DNA from: Haematobia irritans | Taxonomy: Eukaryota > Arthropoda > Insecta > Diptera > Muscidae | Assembly: GCF_050003625.1 (NCBI RefSeq) | Contig: NC_134397.1 | Coordinates: 154,400,691-154,464,690, forward strand | DNA length: 64,000 bases | Reading direction: 5' to 3' | Shown: positions 45,078 through 57,180 of the stretch, one piece after another | How positions within the stretch are numbered: the first letter of the stretch is position 1 | How the letters are laid out: each line of letters opens with the position of its first letter | The notes under the pieces: generated by a model | The model's database searches: none | Seen by the model: only the letters and a program-made list of their open reading frames with translations | What the model was told of the DNA's origin: nothing | Position numbers and translations under genes: made by a program

Positions 45078-46373
45078 CAGGAATGGAAAATACAATTTTT
45101 AAGAAAGTACAAAAAAGGTATTTTTTGAGCGAAAAAGTACTTTTCACAAAATTTCAACAAAAATTCCATTGGAAGATTATTGTCAAGAGGACCTTTAGAG
45201 TGAATTTTTAAGAAAATAAAATTTTGTTTGTCGAATCCACAATTTTAATTTTTTTAGTTATACATCCGCTTACTAGGAATACAGTATTGTAATCACGGTT
45301 TGGTAGATTTGTAGAATTCATGGTATTTCATAAATTTTCTGTAGATAAACTGAAATAAATTTTTAACAAAATTTTCTAAAGAAATAAAATTTTGAAAATA
45401 TTTTCTACGGAAATATAATTTTGACAAAACTTTCTATAGATATACAATTTTGACAAAATTTTCTATAGAAAAAAATTTTGACAAAATTTTCTATAGAAAT
45501 AAAATTTTTACAAAATTTTCTATAGAAATAAATTTTTTACCAAATTTTCTATAGAAATCAAAATTTTGACAAAATTTTCAATAAAAAAACATGTTGACAA
45601 AATTATTTATAAAAATAAAGTTTTGACAAAATTTTCTATAGAAATATAATTTTGACAAAATTTTCAATAGAAACAAAATTTTGACCAAATTTTCTATAGA
45701 AACAAAATGTTGAAAAATTTTTCTATAGACATCAAAATTGTGACAAAATTTTATATAGAAATCAAAATTTTCTACAGAAATAAAATTTTGACAAAATTTT
45801 CTATAGAAATCAAAATTTTGACAAAAAATAAAATAAAATTTTCCAAAAGAAAAAAAATTTACAAAATTTTCTGCAGACATAAAATTTTGACAACATTTTT
45901 GCAAAATAATATTTTTTTTGGTAGTTTTTGGTAATATTTTCTCCAAATGTCGGTAGATTATTTTTGTCTCAAGTTTCGACCTTGAATGGTTCGCATTTTT
46001 TTAGTACGCGATCAATAACTTCTTATCTATAAAGTATTCGTGTGGAAGCGTAATATAGAATCACATGCTTTTTTCGACTAAAACAAATTCAATAAAATCG
46101 TGTTTTTGACTATGGCTTTTACAAAATCGAGATTTTCTTCCCGCATGAACTTGTCTGTTTTGCCAAAATTGTAAAAGACTACTAGCAAATAAGTTTGGTA
46201 AAAACTTTCTCAAAATATTAACATATTTTGTCAAAACTAGTGTACCATAAATCTGATATCGGCTCAAAAATGTCTACACAAAAGGTACTAAATCATTCGC
46301 GGGGGTGCTATGGTACTGACCAGGTTGAAAAGGTATTGAAAAAAGTACTATAGTACTGCATTTTCCATCCCTG
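45078..46373. mobile_element. hAT-type non-autonomous element with 8-bp TSD
   Basis: Inverted ends CAGGAATGGAAAAT (45078-45091) and ATTTTCCATCCCTG (46360-46373) are flanked by a perfect 8-bp duplication, ACTCACAC, at 45070-45077 and 46374-46381. Eight-bp TSDs with CAG ends are the hAT signature. TACTATAGTACT-type subterminal repeats lie inside the right end. No transposase ORF. A minisatellite element sits within it (about 45286-45985). Confidence 0.85.
45286..45985 (+). repeat. 29-bp minisatellite element inside the hAT
   Basis: The left end CACGGTTTGGTAGATTTGTA and right end GGTAGATTATTTTTGTCTC bracket about 18 degenerate units (+ orientation, TTTTCTATAGAAATAAAA). It is nested in the hAT element, giving their relative ages. 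Confidence 0.7.
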
Positions 46374-46381
46374 ACTCACAC

Positions 46382-47195
46382 ATGTCACACTCATAGTTAG
46401 ATGAATAGTTAACTACTCAGCCATTTTGGTATGAAATTTGCGACAGTCTACCTTGCATCTTTTCATTTTACAGCCATGACATTAGCTCATGTAGCTTTTC
46501 GGCATAATGTGTATCTAAAACGTCTAAAATCTATAAATACAATATGGCATTCAGGTCATCTCTACATGTTTTGAAAAATACACTTGAGATACACAATACT
46601 CGTAACTGCTTAAGTCATTCTAGGATTTTCTACTCCATGGAGGTCGGCATCCTGGCTTGAATAACATTGAATAAATGCAATATGACATTAGGAGCGTCTG
46701 CATATGTTTGGTTAAAGGTCTAAAGACTGTTTTATATCGACAATGCACATTTCGTTTTTTTGCCTTTATCTCGTTGATCACGGATACCAGACCACTTGGG
46801 ATTTCACTTTCTGTTTCATCCATCATTTTGCTGAGACACTCTGCAAGCATCGAAGAGAGGAGTGCGTTTATAACGACGCTGCAAAGTAGGCCTCTTAGAT
46901 ATCTTTTGTCCAATTCGTAGAGCTGACTACATCATGCCATACAGTCTCAGTAAACCTACTTTTGTAACGCATGTGTCAGCTTAGAAGGGAAATTTGGATC
47001 AATACAAGTTCCAAAAGAACTATCGAATAGTATATCTCCACTACTTTCCAAAAACTATAACCAAATCAATTTCCAAAACGAATAAATTTATGCACACGTC
47101 ATTGAATGCTCTTCAATGTCTACGAAAATTGTTTATTCATCTTTACATTGGGCATGCAGCATTATATGAAGGCGGAGTAGACCTGTCCTTGGAAT
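46382..47195. other. Unique-looking DNA with a weak minus-strand ORF
   Basis: At 46620-46913 a 97-codon minus-strand ORF reads MDKRYLRGLLCSVVINALLS, then KMMDETESEIPSGLVSVINE. It looks protein-like, but the plus strand is also open there. Low confidence as a gene. Confidence 0.25.
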
Positions 47196-48142
47196 GTTGA
47201 GAGCTAATTTGGATTAATTCTAGTTCTAAGGCAGCTATGTACCAGTCTCTCCAAAATCTTTTGAAAGATACTCCTTCCACTGCCAAGAGATGTACCGCAA
47301 GGATCAATCCTTGGACCCCTCCTCTACTCAATATATTCGAATGATCTACCTGATCAAATTAAGCATAATCATATTCAAATGTACGGTGATGACGGACAGC
47401 TTTACTCCTCGTGCAAACTGAATTCCATAGCGACTTGTGTATCGAATCTTAACGCAGACCTGCAACGAATACTGAATTGGGCCTCAAAGAACTACTTAAT
47501 ACTTAATCCTAATAAGTCGAAGGCAATTCTAATCCGTAACAAAAATGTTGGCATAGGTGATAACGTCAACATTTACCTAGGATCCACACAAATTGAAATT
47601 TTGGATAAAGCAAAGAATCTTGGGGTAATCTTTGATAAGAATCTTACCTGGTCTGATCATATTTCTTCTGTGGACTACGAAACACTTCACACCACCGAAT
47701 ATTAGAATACTGTTAGTAAAAAGCTACATACTACCTACATTACTGTATGCTTCTGAAGTATTCGCTGATATAAATACAACTGACAAAAGAAAACTTCAAA
47801 CTACTTTTAACAATGTAGTACGACATGCTTTTAGTTTAAGACGATTTGACAGAGTCTCACAATAGTCATTACTGATACTGAAGGTACCACTGGAAAGATA
47901 CTTAATTAGCAAATCATTAATATTGCTACATAAAATAATTCACACCAGTAAACCTTTATATCTATATGCGAACTTGATCATCGCCCGATCATCAAGAGGG
48001 AAAAATATTATACAAATTGCTAACAGAAAGACATTTTTTATCAGCACGATCCGTCTCTGGAATCAACTTCCTAATGAGCTGCAATTAATATCCTGGAATA
48101 TTATTCAACCATGTGAAATACTTTAGTACAGGGGAAGCTACA
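47196..48142 (+). pseudogene. LINE reverse-transcriptase relic
   Basis: With frameshifts: [49 protein letters not shown] (the YxDD catalytic box as YGDD), [20 protein letters not shown], then [20 protein letters not shown] and a C-terminal RLWNQLPNEL. This is RT motifs 4 to 7 plus the thumb-like end of a non-LTR retrotransposon (jockey/CR1-like group, subgroup not resolved). Stops and shifts at about 47285, 47702 and 47865 kill it. HINE-A at 48148 interrupts its 3' end; the sequence continues at about 50212. Confidence 0.8.
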
Positions 48143-48147
48143 TTTTT

Positions 48148-50211
48148 TATACCCTCCACCATAGAATGGGGGTATATTAACTTTGTCATTCCGTTTGTAA
48201 CACATCGAAATATTGCTCTAAGACCCCATAAAGTATATATATTCTGGGTCGTTGTGAAATTCTGAGTCGATTTGAGCATGTCCGTCCGTCTGTTGAAAAC
48301 ACGCTAACTTCCGAACGAAACAAGCTATCGACTTGAACACAAGTAGTTGTTATTGATGTAGGTCGGATGGTATTGCAAATGGGCCATATCGGTCCACTTT
48401 TACGTATAGCCCCCATATAAACGGACCCCCAAATTTGGCTTGCGATTGCTCTAAGAGAAGCAAATTTCATCCGATCCGGCTGAAATTTGGTACATGGTGT
48501 TAGTATATGATTTCTAATAACCATGCAAAAATTGGTCCATATCGCTCCACTTTTACGTATAGCCCCCATATAAACGGACCCCCAAATTTGGCTTGCGATT
48601 GCTCTAAGAGAAGCAAATTTCATCCGATCCGGCTGAAATTTGGTACATGGTGTTAGTATATAGTCTCCAATAACCATGCAAAAATTGGTCCATATCGGGT
48701 TATAATTACATATAGACCCCATATAAACCGATCCCCCGATTTGGCTTGCGGAGCCTCTAAGAGAACCAAATTTCATCCGATCCGGCTGAAATTCGGTACA
48801 TGGTGTTGGTATATATTCTCTAATGACCATGCAAAAATTGGTCCACATCGACCAATAGTTATATATAGCCCCCATATAAACCGATCCCCACATTTGACCT
48901 CCGGAGCCTCTTAGAGGAGCAAAATTCATCCGATCCGGTTGAAATTTGGTACGTGGTGTTAATATATGGTATCTAACAACCATGCAAGAATTGGTCCATA
49001 TCGGTCCATAATTATATATAGCCCCCATATAAGCCGATCCCCACATTTGACCTCCGGAGCCTCTTAGAGGAGCAAAATTCATCCGATCCGGTTGAAATTT
49101 GGTACGTGGTGTTAATATATGGTATCTAACAACCATGCAAGAATTGGTCCATATCGGTCCATAATTATATATAGCCCCCATATAAATCGATCCCCAGATT
49201 TGTGCTCCGGAACCTCTTGGAGGAGCTAAATTCATCCGAGCCGGTTGAAATTTGGAACATGGTGTTAGAATGTGGTCTCTAACAAACACGCAAGAATTGG
49301 TCCATATCGGTCCATAATTATATATAGCCACTATATAAACCGTTCCCCAGATTTGATCTCCGGAACCTCTTGGAGGAGCTAAATTCATCCGATCCGGTTG
49401 AAATTTGGAACATGGTGTTAGAATGTGGTCTCTAACAAACACGCAAGAATTGGTCCATATCGGTCCATATCGGTCCATAATTATATATAGCCACTATATA
49501 AACCGTTCCCCAGATTTGATCTCCGGAGCCTCTTGGAGGAGCAAAATTCATCCGATCCGGTTGAAATTTGCAACGTGGTGTTAGTATAAGGCCGCTTATA
49601 ACCATGCCATAATTGGTCCATATCGGTCTATAGTTATATATAGCCGATCCCCAATCACACAAAAATTGGTCCATATCGGTTCATAATCATGGTTGCCACT
49701 CGAGCCAAAAATAATCTACCAAAATTTTATTTTTATAGAAAACATTGTAAAAATGTTATTTCTATAGAAAAATTTTTCAAAATTTTATTTCTATAGAAAA
49801 TTTTGTCAAAATTTTATTTCTATAGAAAATTTTGTCAAAATTCTATTTCTATAGAAAATTTTGTGAAAATGTTATTTCTATAGAAAATTTTGTTAAAATT
49901 GTATTTCTATAGAAAATGTTGTTAAAATTTCATTTCTATGGAAAATTTTTTCCAAATTATATTTCTTTAGAAAATTTTATGAAAATTTTATTTCTATAGA
50001 TTTTTTTTATTTAATATATACCACGTATGGACTTACATACATTTTTGAAGACGGTGTTAGGAGGTTTTAAGATACTTTGCCATCGCCAAGCGTTACCGCA
50101 ACTTAAGTAATTAGATTGTGGATGGCAGTGTTTAGAAGAAGCTTTTACGCAATCCATGGTGGTGGGTACATAAGCTTCGGCCTGGCCGAACTTACGGCCG
50201 TATATGCTTGT
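48148..50211 (-). mobile_element. HINE-A, complete, in LINE sequence
   Basis: The tail hairpin is followed by nine units (48420-49620) keeping a 430-codon minus-strand frame open, then the joint, minisatellite (49720-50000) and a head ending GTATATGCTTGT. The flanks are T-rich on the left and TCC on the right. Confidence 0.85.
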
Positions 50212-50510
50212 TCCACACTAATATAATACATTTTAGAATATTGTTATTTAGTTATACTTATTTGTTATTTTATTTTATTTATAACTGTAATTTAATTTAA
50301 TATATATTAATAACAATATTATAATAATCTAACCATGTTACTCCAGTACTATAATTCATAAGATTCAATCTTGTTGTCCTGGAAATACCATTCAATAAAT
50401 GAAATGAAATAAAACATTTAGGATCCTTATAGAGGCCATTTACCAGGATAAGGATAAAATTTTTCGTTGCTCTTCTCTTTGTATTCCCAAATCTAAACTC
50501 TCCCAAAATG
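50212..50510 (-). pseudogene. Possible LINE C-terminal remnant
   Basis: Minus-strand GEFRFGNTKRRATKNFILI then NGLYKDPKCFISFHLLNGIS resembles the C-terminal region of LINE polymerases, of which the LWNQLP motif at 48060 is another example. Weak similarity by eye. Confidence 0.25.
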
Positions 50511-52082
50511 TGTTATTTATTTGAAACTTTATAGAAAAATTAAATCACCAGCTTATCACTTTCTTCGAGTGTTGTCAGTTCGTTTCCGTAACCATTCCAT
50601 ACAGTAGTCAAATGTAATAATTGTGTTAACATGCGATTTGTAACAACGGCTACAACAATTTCATAGAAAATTGCATTTGTCCGTTGGTCCCGCACATACC
50701 TAGTTGAATAGGTGAACTTTTTTTTATATGCTCATCCAAAATCCTAGATTTAGGGCATTTTTTCTTAGTTTGGTCTTTGGCCAAAAGCATCTTTCTGCAG
50801 CTCTATACATTGGTCATGCATAATAATGCGATAAGCCATCATCGAGTTTGTCCATGGTCATAGAAACGATTTTGCAGCCAGTTACCTTTTAGTTTTCCTA
50901 GTAAAGGGTCAAGTGGTTCAACCCAAAACATATGATTACTAGTAAAAAAAAGCAAGAAAAGGTTACTTATAAGCTTTATGATTTCATGCATTACACTAAA
51001 GTTCTAGATGATATGAATGCTTTGTATTTGTGCAAAGATGTTGGAATATTCTTGAAGGTTGTTTCCTTGGATGACTTGTAGAAGATAGCAATTTCTTATG
51101 AACTGAGCCACGAAGAGTAAAAATGCAATTTTTCTTAAATGAATAAATTGAATATATGGTGACAATTTTCAAGAAATCATGAGTTGAAAACTTACATAGA
51201 AAGTCGTCATAAATAATTGCATTAGATACAGCGAAGCTCGGATTTACGAACGATATATTATCTGGCCTTTTCTTTATTTAGAAAAAAATCGTAAAAACGA
51301 ACGGAAATTTTAAAGGTTAAGTTTTATTGTAAATCTTAATTTTTGCCATATGAGGAGATATTCATGAGTATTTGGCAAAATTAAAGTATGTATTTAAAAA
51401 TAATATTATTTAACCCTAGAAAGCTTATCCTACTGAAAGTCACGGATAAGCTAAACATACGTCTGTGGGACGTACATAGTTTGTCATCATCTGAACAAAA
51501 TTTGTTTTAAATTTTTGTACTTATACCGATTTTGGCTAAACTTTTATTTATTGTGTAACAAATAAATCACATTTTCGGTACTCATTTTCATGAGGGCGTA
51601 AATAAGCTGTTTAGGGTTAAATTAATGACATTGGTATATCGCTATTATTTTTTGAATACAGGTCATTTTGAAATAGGGATCCAACTTTCCCATGGCGGCC
51701 TCTATACACCAATGCCAATATTCGTATAGCTGTGCACCCTAACTTCTTCTCGTACACATTTAATTCCAGGAATTCCTTAATTTGTTTCCAGCACCCATTT
51801 TTATACTAGTACAGGTCCACGCCAATGGGGTGGACTTTATATATCTTTTTAAAGGAGTGAAGTGACATAGACAGTTTTCCACAGTATCTTCATACTCATA
51901 ATACGCCTTACATACACTGCTCTTATTCGGCATTAGGACTCAACTATAAGAAGGAAGTCAGAATTTATTGATAAGATGCAAGTTAAGCACCTGTGGCAAC
52001 ACCATGGACTGATTTGCACACTTAGACTATTCAGTCCAAAATATCGGTTTGCCACTATGTATCCTATTTCCCGGCCTTCACA
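50511..52082. other. Unique-looking AT-rich DNA
   Basis: No gene or repeat recognised except a 27-bp SINE scrap (CTTAGACTATTCAGTCC, about 52021-52037). Confidence 0.45.
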
Positions 52083-52155
52083 CAGAGAAGGAATATGATC
52101 ACCTCAAACATGTTTTAAGAGCAAAATGTATTTTTTGGACGGTGAACATGAAGCA
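52083..52155. mobile_element. Solo arm of the palindromic MITE
   Basis: GAGAAGGAATATGATCACCT, CAAACATGTTTTAAGAGC and AAAATGTATTTTTT match the arm of the element at 24486-24738. Confidence 0.65.
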
Positions 52156-52411
52156 TTTTTGTCGACCCAGAGGTCGTGGTGAAAATCGGAGTCAATCCAG
52201 AGATATCCGTCCAACGTTAACTTCTGAACGAAACAATCTATCGACTAAAAACTTGATATAAGTAGATGGGATGGTATTGAAAATAGACAAGATTTGATTT
52301 CCGGAACCTCTTGGATCCGGTTGAATTTTGGTACTCGATGTTAGTATATGCTCACTAACAACCATACAAAAATTGGTCCATATTGACCCAAATTTATATT
52401 TAGCCCTCATA

Positions 52412-52988
52412 AAGGGTGATACGGTCAAAATTTGGTCAAGGGATAACGCGTGTAAATCGGTGAAATCGTTTATTTAAAAAATCAAATTAAATTTCTTTTT
52501 CAAGTTCAATTAGTATAAAATGCAGGAAAAATATTCAGTTAGGCTTTCGCTTTTCCAAATCCGAATTGCCGGGCCTCACGCTTGACACCTGCCATCAGAT
52601 TTTGTACAGCCACCTTGTCCACCTTCTTCGCCGCAGAAAGCCAGTTTGCCTTGAACTGCTGCTCGTCCTTATCAGTTTTTTGGTCTTCTTTGGGTTCCGC
52701 TTGACAAAAGCCCAGTATTTCTCAATTGGGCGGAGCTCTGGCGTGTTGGGAGGGTTCTTGTCCTTGGGAACCACCTGCATGTTGTTGGCGGCGTACCACT
52801 CCATGGCCTTTTTACCGTAATGACAAGATGCCAAATCCGGCCAAAACAGTAAGGAACAACCGTGTTTCTTCAGGAAAAGCAGCAGACGTTTATTCAAACA
52901 CTTTTTCTCGTAAATTTCTTGGTTCACAGTCCCGGAAGCTATGAAAATGCTGCTTTTCAAGCCACAGATGGCTTGCCAAACCAGATAT
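52412..52988 (-). pseudogene. DD37E element, truncated copy
   Basis: The left TIR (TA at 52410-52411) and the C-terminal 40% of the transposase, with 1-bp and 6-bp deletions, end abruptly at CCAGATAT. HINE sequence follows. Confidence 0.85.
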
Positions 52989-53234
52989 CTGGTTCTGGGG
53001 ATCGGTTTATATGGGGGCTATATATAATTATTGACCGATGTTGACCAATTTTTGCACAGTTGTGAGAGTCTATATACTTACACCATGTACCAAATTTCAG
53101 CCGGATCGGATGAAATTTGCTTCTCTTAGAGGCTCCGCAAGCCAAATCGGGGGATGGGTTTATATGGGGGCTATATAATTATGGACCGATGTGGACCAAT
53201 TTTTGCATGGTTATTAGAAACCATATATTAACAC
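52989..53234 (+). repeat. HINE-A units between two DD37E copies
   Basis: About one and a half 153-bp units in + orientation (ATCGGTTTATATGGGGGCTA at 53000). The flanking HINE relic at 52156/54526 runs in the opposite direction. Confidence 0.75.
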
Positions 53235-53236
53235 TA

Positions 53237-54523
53237 AAGGGTGATACGGTCAAAATTTGGTCAAGGGATAACGCGTGTAAATCGGTGAAATCGTTTATTT
53301 AAAAAATCAAATTAAATTTCTTTTTCAAGTTCAATTTGTATAAAATGCAGGAAAAATATTCAGTTAGGCTTTCGCTTTCCCAAATCCGGGCCTCACGCTT
53401 GACACCTGCCATCAGATTTTGTACAGCCACCTTGTCCACCTTCTTCGCCGCAGAAAGCCAGTTTGCCTTGAACTGCTGCTCGTCCTTAGCAGTTTTTTTG
53501 GTCTTCTTTAGGTTCCGCTTGACAATAGCCCAGTATTTCTCAATTGGACGGAGCTCTGGCGTGTTGGGAGGGTTCTTGTCCTTGGGAACCACCTGCACGT
53601 TGTTGGCGGCGTACCACTCCAAGGCCTTTTTACCGTAATGGCAAGATGCCAAATCCGGCCAAAACAGTACGGAACAACCGTGTTTCTTCAGGAAAGGCAG
53701 CAGACGTTTATTCAAACACTCTTTCACGTAAATTTCTTGGTTGACAGTCCCGGAAGCTATGAAAATGCTGCTATTCGAGCCACAAGTACAGATGGCTTGC
53801 CAAACCAGATATTTCTTTGCGAACTTTGACAGTTTTATGTGCTTGAAAATATCTGCTACCTTTCCCCTTCCTTTTGCCGTATAAAACTCCTGTCCCGGAA
53901 GCTGCTTGTAGTCGGCTTTGACGTAGGTTTCGTCGTCCATTACCACGCAGTCAAACTTCGTCAGCATCGTCGTGTACAGCCTCCGGGATCGCGCTTTGGC
54001 CGTTGTATTTTGTTTATCATCGCGATTTGGAGTCACTACCTTCTTGTAAGTCGATAGTCCGGCTCGTTTTTTGGCTCGATGCACGGTTGTAGACGATACA
54101 CCCAGCTTATTTGCGGCATCTCGGAGAGAAAGGTTAGGGTTTCGCTTGAAACCACCGGCAACTCTCTTTGTCGTCTCAGCGGCTTCCGGTTTTCGATTTC
54201 CCCCCGATCCAGACTTCCTGGCTGTCGACAAACGTTCCCCAAACACTTTAATTACATTTGTAACGGTTGATTTGGCAACTTTTAGCGATTTTGCCAGCTT
54301 TGCGTGCGAGTAGCGCGAGCAAAATTTTGATACGCTGTTCTTCTTGCTTGGACGGCATTTTGACAACTGAAGAGTGAATTCCAAAATCAAAATAGGATCA
54401 ACATTCTACACACACACACCTTCAAAATGAGGGGTGTTCAGTTTGAAAGAAATACGTCAAATACGTTCAATTGAAAGAAATACGTCAAGTTTATATTGAC
54501 CAAATTTTGACCGTATCACCCTT
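53237..54523 (-). pseudogene. DD37E element, full length, frameshifted transposase
   Basis: 1287 bp with both TIRs and TA flanks (53235-53236, 54524-54525). The original ATG (54356-54358) is present. A 17-bp deletion near 54313 shifts the N-terminus, and an 8-bp deletion near 53385 replaces the last residues. D-D-E are intact (VVMDDETY, WPDLASCH, RPIEKYW). A frame from 54390 stays open but mistranslates the first 26 residues. Confidence 0.85.
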
Positions 54524-54789
54524 TACAAACCGATCCTCAAATTTGATCTCCGGAGCCCCTTGCTGGAGTAAATTTCATTCGATCCGGAGAAAATTTGTAC
54601 ATGATGTTACTATATGCCCCCTAACAGCCATCCTTCCGGAGCCTCTTGATGACCAAATTTCAACCGATTCGGTTAAAAAGGCCTATATATGTATTTCATT
54701 TGCATTTTTTTTCTATGTTATAGGCTCACCGTATTTAGTAGAACTTTGGTGAAAGGTACATAAGATTTAGTTTGGCCGAACTTTCGGCT

Positions 54790-55630
54790 GTATTTACAGT
54801 TTGTAAGTGAATACACTATCCACTCAGCCATGCACCTCTTTTACAGTCAAGCAATTCTATTTATAGACCACATTGTTGGGCTCACACAAGTCGATGTAAA
54901 GAAACTTTACTTAAATAAAAACGAGGGAGCCACCGTGGTGCAATAGTTAGCATGCCCGCCTTGCATACACAAGGTGGTGGGTTCGATTCCTGCTTCTACC
55001 GAACACCAAAAAGTTTTTCAGCGATGGATTGTCCCACCTCAGTAATGCTGGTGACATTTCTGAGGGTTTCAAAGCTTCTCTAAGTGGTTTCACTGCAATG
55101 TGGAACGCCGTTCGGACTCGGCTATAAAAAGGAGGTCCCTTGTCATTGAGCTAAACATGGAATCGGGCAGCACTCAGTGATAAGAGAGAAGTTCACCAAT
55201 GTGGTATCACAATGGATTGAATAGTCTGCCTGAATAGTGAGCCTGATACATCGGGCTACCACCTAACCTAACCTAACCTAAATAAAAATAAACCACTTAA
55301 GTCGGCCTCTGTCGATGTACATTTTTGGAAACAGAAGGAATGTAATTGTACACATATTCCAAAATGTTCCAACGATTTTGAAAGGATGTTCAGCATTATA
55401 TACTACTATATTAAATTTTTACTACGAAACCTCAAAATGGGTCTTATTGAAGACATAAATGCAGAAAAGAGCTGTGATTTCGTTTTTATTTATTGCACAA
55501 ATAAAAACTTTGTAACAAAAATTGTGTTTTGTGATAAAGGTTTGAACTTAAATTAAAGAAAAAACTACAACAAAAGAGCTACGTTTGTGTTGCCCGTTTT
55601 CCAAAAATTTCTTTTCTTTGCGTATATAAG
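54790..55630. repeat. Repeat family H, split by a SINE
   Basis: TTTGTAAGTGAATACACTAT, CACTCAGCCATGCACCTC, GGGTCTTATTGAAGAC and TTTTCCAAAAATTTC match 27870-28470. The plus-strand tRNA-like segment of that copy is not evident here. Confidence 0.5.
54922..55273 (+). mobile_element. SINE, full length (352 bp), 10-bp TSD
   Basis: Exact flanking repeat TAAATAAAAA at 54912-54921 and 55274-55283. The tRNA-derived head has A-box-like TGGTGCAATAGTTAGCATG and B-box GGTTCGATTCC (54980-54990), plus an anticodon-arm-like CCTTG/CAAGG. The body is about 250 bp. The tail is (CCTAA)3-4. It is the reference copy for the family and the only one here with promoter boxes, tail and TSD all intact. It depends on a LINE partner for movement. 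Confidence 0.9.
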
Positions 55631-56787
55631 ACACCCTTTCACATAGAAATTTGTTTTTAAAGCATCCATAATTGATGTTACAACTTAACATCAATTATGT
55701 TATGGGTACGTTAATAGCCCTTTTTCATTGAATTTTCTTGCCAACAACTCAAGGAAATTAAGTGTGAGTTTGAAGTTTAAAAGACACACAAAACATTTCA
55801 AAATATATCTTTGAAGCACAACTAAAATCTGTAATTATCTCCTTCTCATCAGAGTCCCACTTTATTTTAAACCCTCTTCTGTACATTGGGCAATTTCATA
55901 ATCCTTTTAATAACCCATTCCAATTATTTATGTCATGTTAGATTTTGATTAGACAACCAAATTGATTTGCAACCTATAAATTAAATATTAAAACTCTACA
56001 ATTAATTAAAACGCATGCTCCATCTGGTATTATTTGTAAATTAAATAAAGAGCCTCAAATATATTGTCCTCTTTCCCCCCACAATGCAAAGATCATTCAT
56101 TTTATGCAATGTTTCCTGCTATATGTTCGTCTGTGTCTTGACTTTATTATTCTATGGCCCTGCCTGCCAAGGGTCTAATCATTTGGAACACAAATTTACT
56201 ATGTGCACACTTTAGTAAGGTAATTGCTTTTATAACAAAATAGATTTTAAATATTTCAACAATTCCCATTAGACTGCAAGAGAGTGAGTGAAAGAGATGA
56301 TCTCTGGTAGTTGTTCAAAGACAAATTTCCATTTAAATCTATGGAATATAGTAAAAGAACTCCTAAGGAAGGGTCTTGCAAACAATGACAACAGAACCCA
56401 GAATTTAAACATTTGCTTGCTTGTACCTTTTGACAAAAACAAATGGTGGGACGGGCAACCTGGGGACCATTACTTTCCCTTGGTCTTCAATAGGACTATC
56501 CTTTCTGCGTCCGTTTTGCCGTAAATGCCATAGAAATGGGATAGTGGGATATACCCAAGAACTAGGCTATATGCGCCACATGTGCATAGTGTTGAAGGTA
56601 AGACTTATAGAGAGGAGATAAAGTATGAGAAGGGTCTTACCAATTTTGTGTTTGTTAAAATTTAATTCAATAAAATTTGTGAGTGTAGTTACTCCAAAGA
56701 TGGTAGCCATTATTTGTTTGTTTTTCTTCCATTTCTATGCGGCTTGCTCCTTCATTTCCAGTGTAGGGAATTTGGGAATAGTTGTTT
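55631..56787. other. Unique-looking AT-rich DNA
   Basis: No repeat family. The ORFs at 56288-56621 overlap in two frames and have no features. Confidence 0.4.
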
Positions 56788-57170
56788 CGTTTGTCAGATA
56801 TATATTTTTTTTATTTTTGGTAGGAAATCTGCAGTTGATGATAGTTGAGAATTTTTCAGATGCAATTAAATTAAATAAGTCTCTTTATCAACATTTTTTC
56901 AATTAAATTTTTAATTGAAAAAAGAATCGATTACGAAACCTAATGATTCAAATCAAACAAAACAACTCGTTTGTCAGATATATATTTTTGGAAGGAAATC
57001 TGCAGTTGATGATAGTTGAGATTTTTTTGGATGCCATTAAATTAAATAAGTCTCTTTACCATTTTTTCAATTAAAATTTTAATTGAAAAAAGAATCGATT
57101 ACAAAACTTAATGATTCAAATCATTTTGTAATCAAAAGAAAAATCCATCACACCATTTAATTCATTAATT
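56788..57170. repeat. Tandem duplication, 180-bp period, with family G sequence
   Basis: CGTTTGTCAGATATATAT starts at 56788 and 56968. Both copies carry GAAATCTGCAGTTGATGATA, TTAAATAAGTCTCTTTA and AAAAAGAATCGATTAC. The second has a short deletion near its start. Confidence 0.75.
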
Positions 57171-57180
57171 ACCCAGTTAT

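Larger units (their letters stand above)
52156..54795 (-). mobile_element. HINE-A relic split by DD37E elements
   Basis: 52156-52409 is a diverged tail and one unit. 54526-54795 continues a unit (ACCGATCCTCAAATTTGATC) into a head ending CGGCTGTATTTACAG. The joint TAGCCCTCA-TA-CAAACCGATCC reconstitutes one unit, with TA as the duplicated target. Confidence 0.7.

Noticed and set aside
55255..55280. Telomere end or interstitial telomere from (CCTAA)n
   Set aside because: The repeats are the tail of a SINE with flanking target duplication, not a telomeric array.
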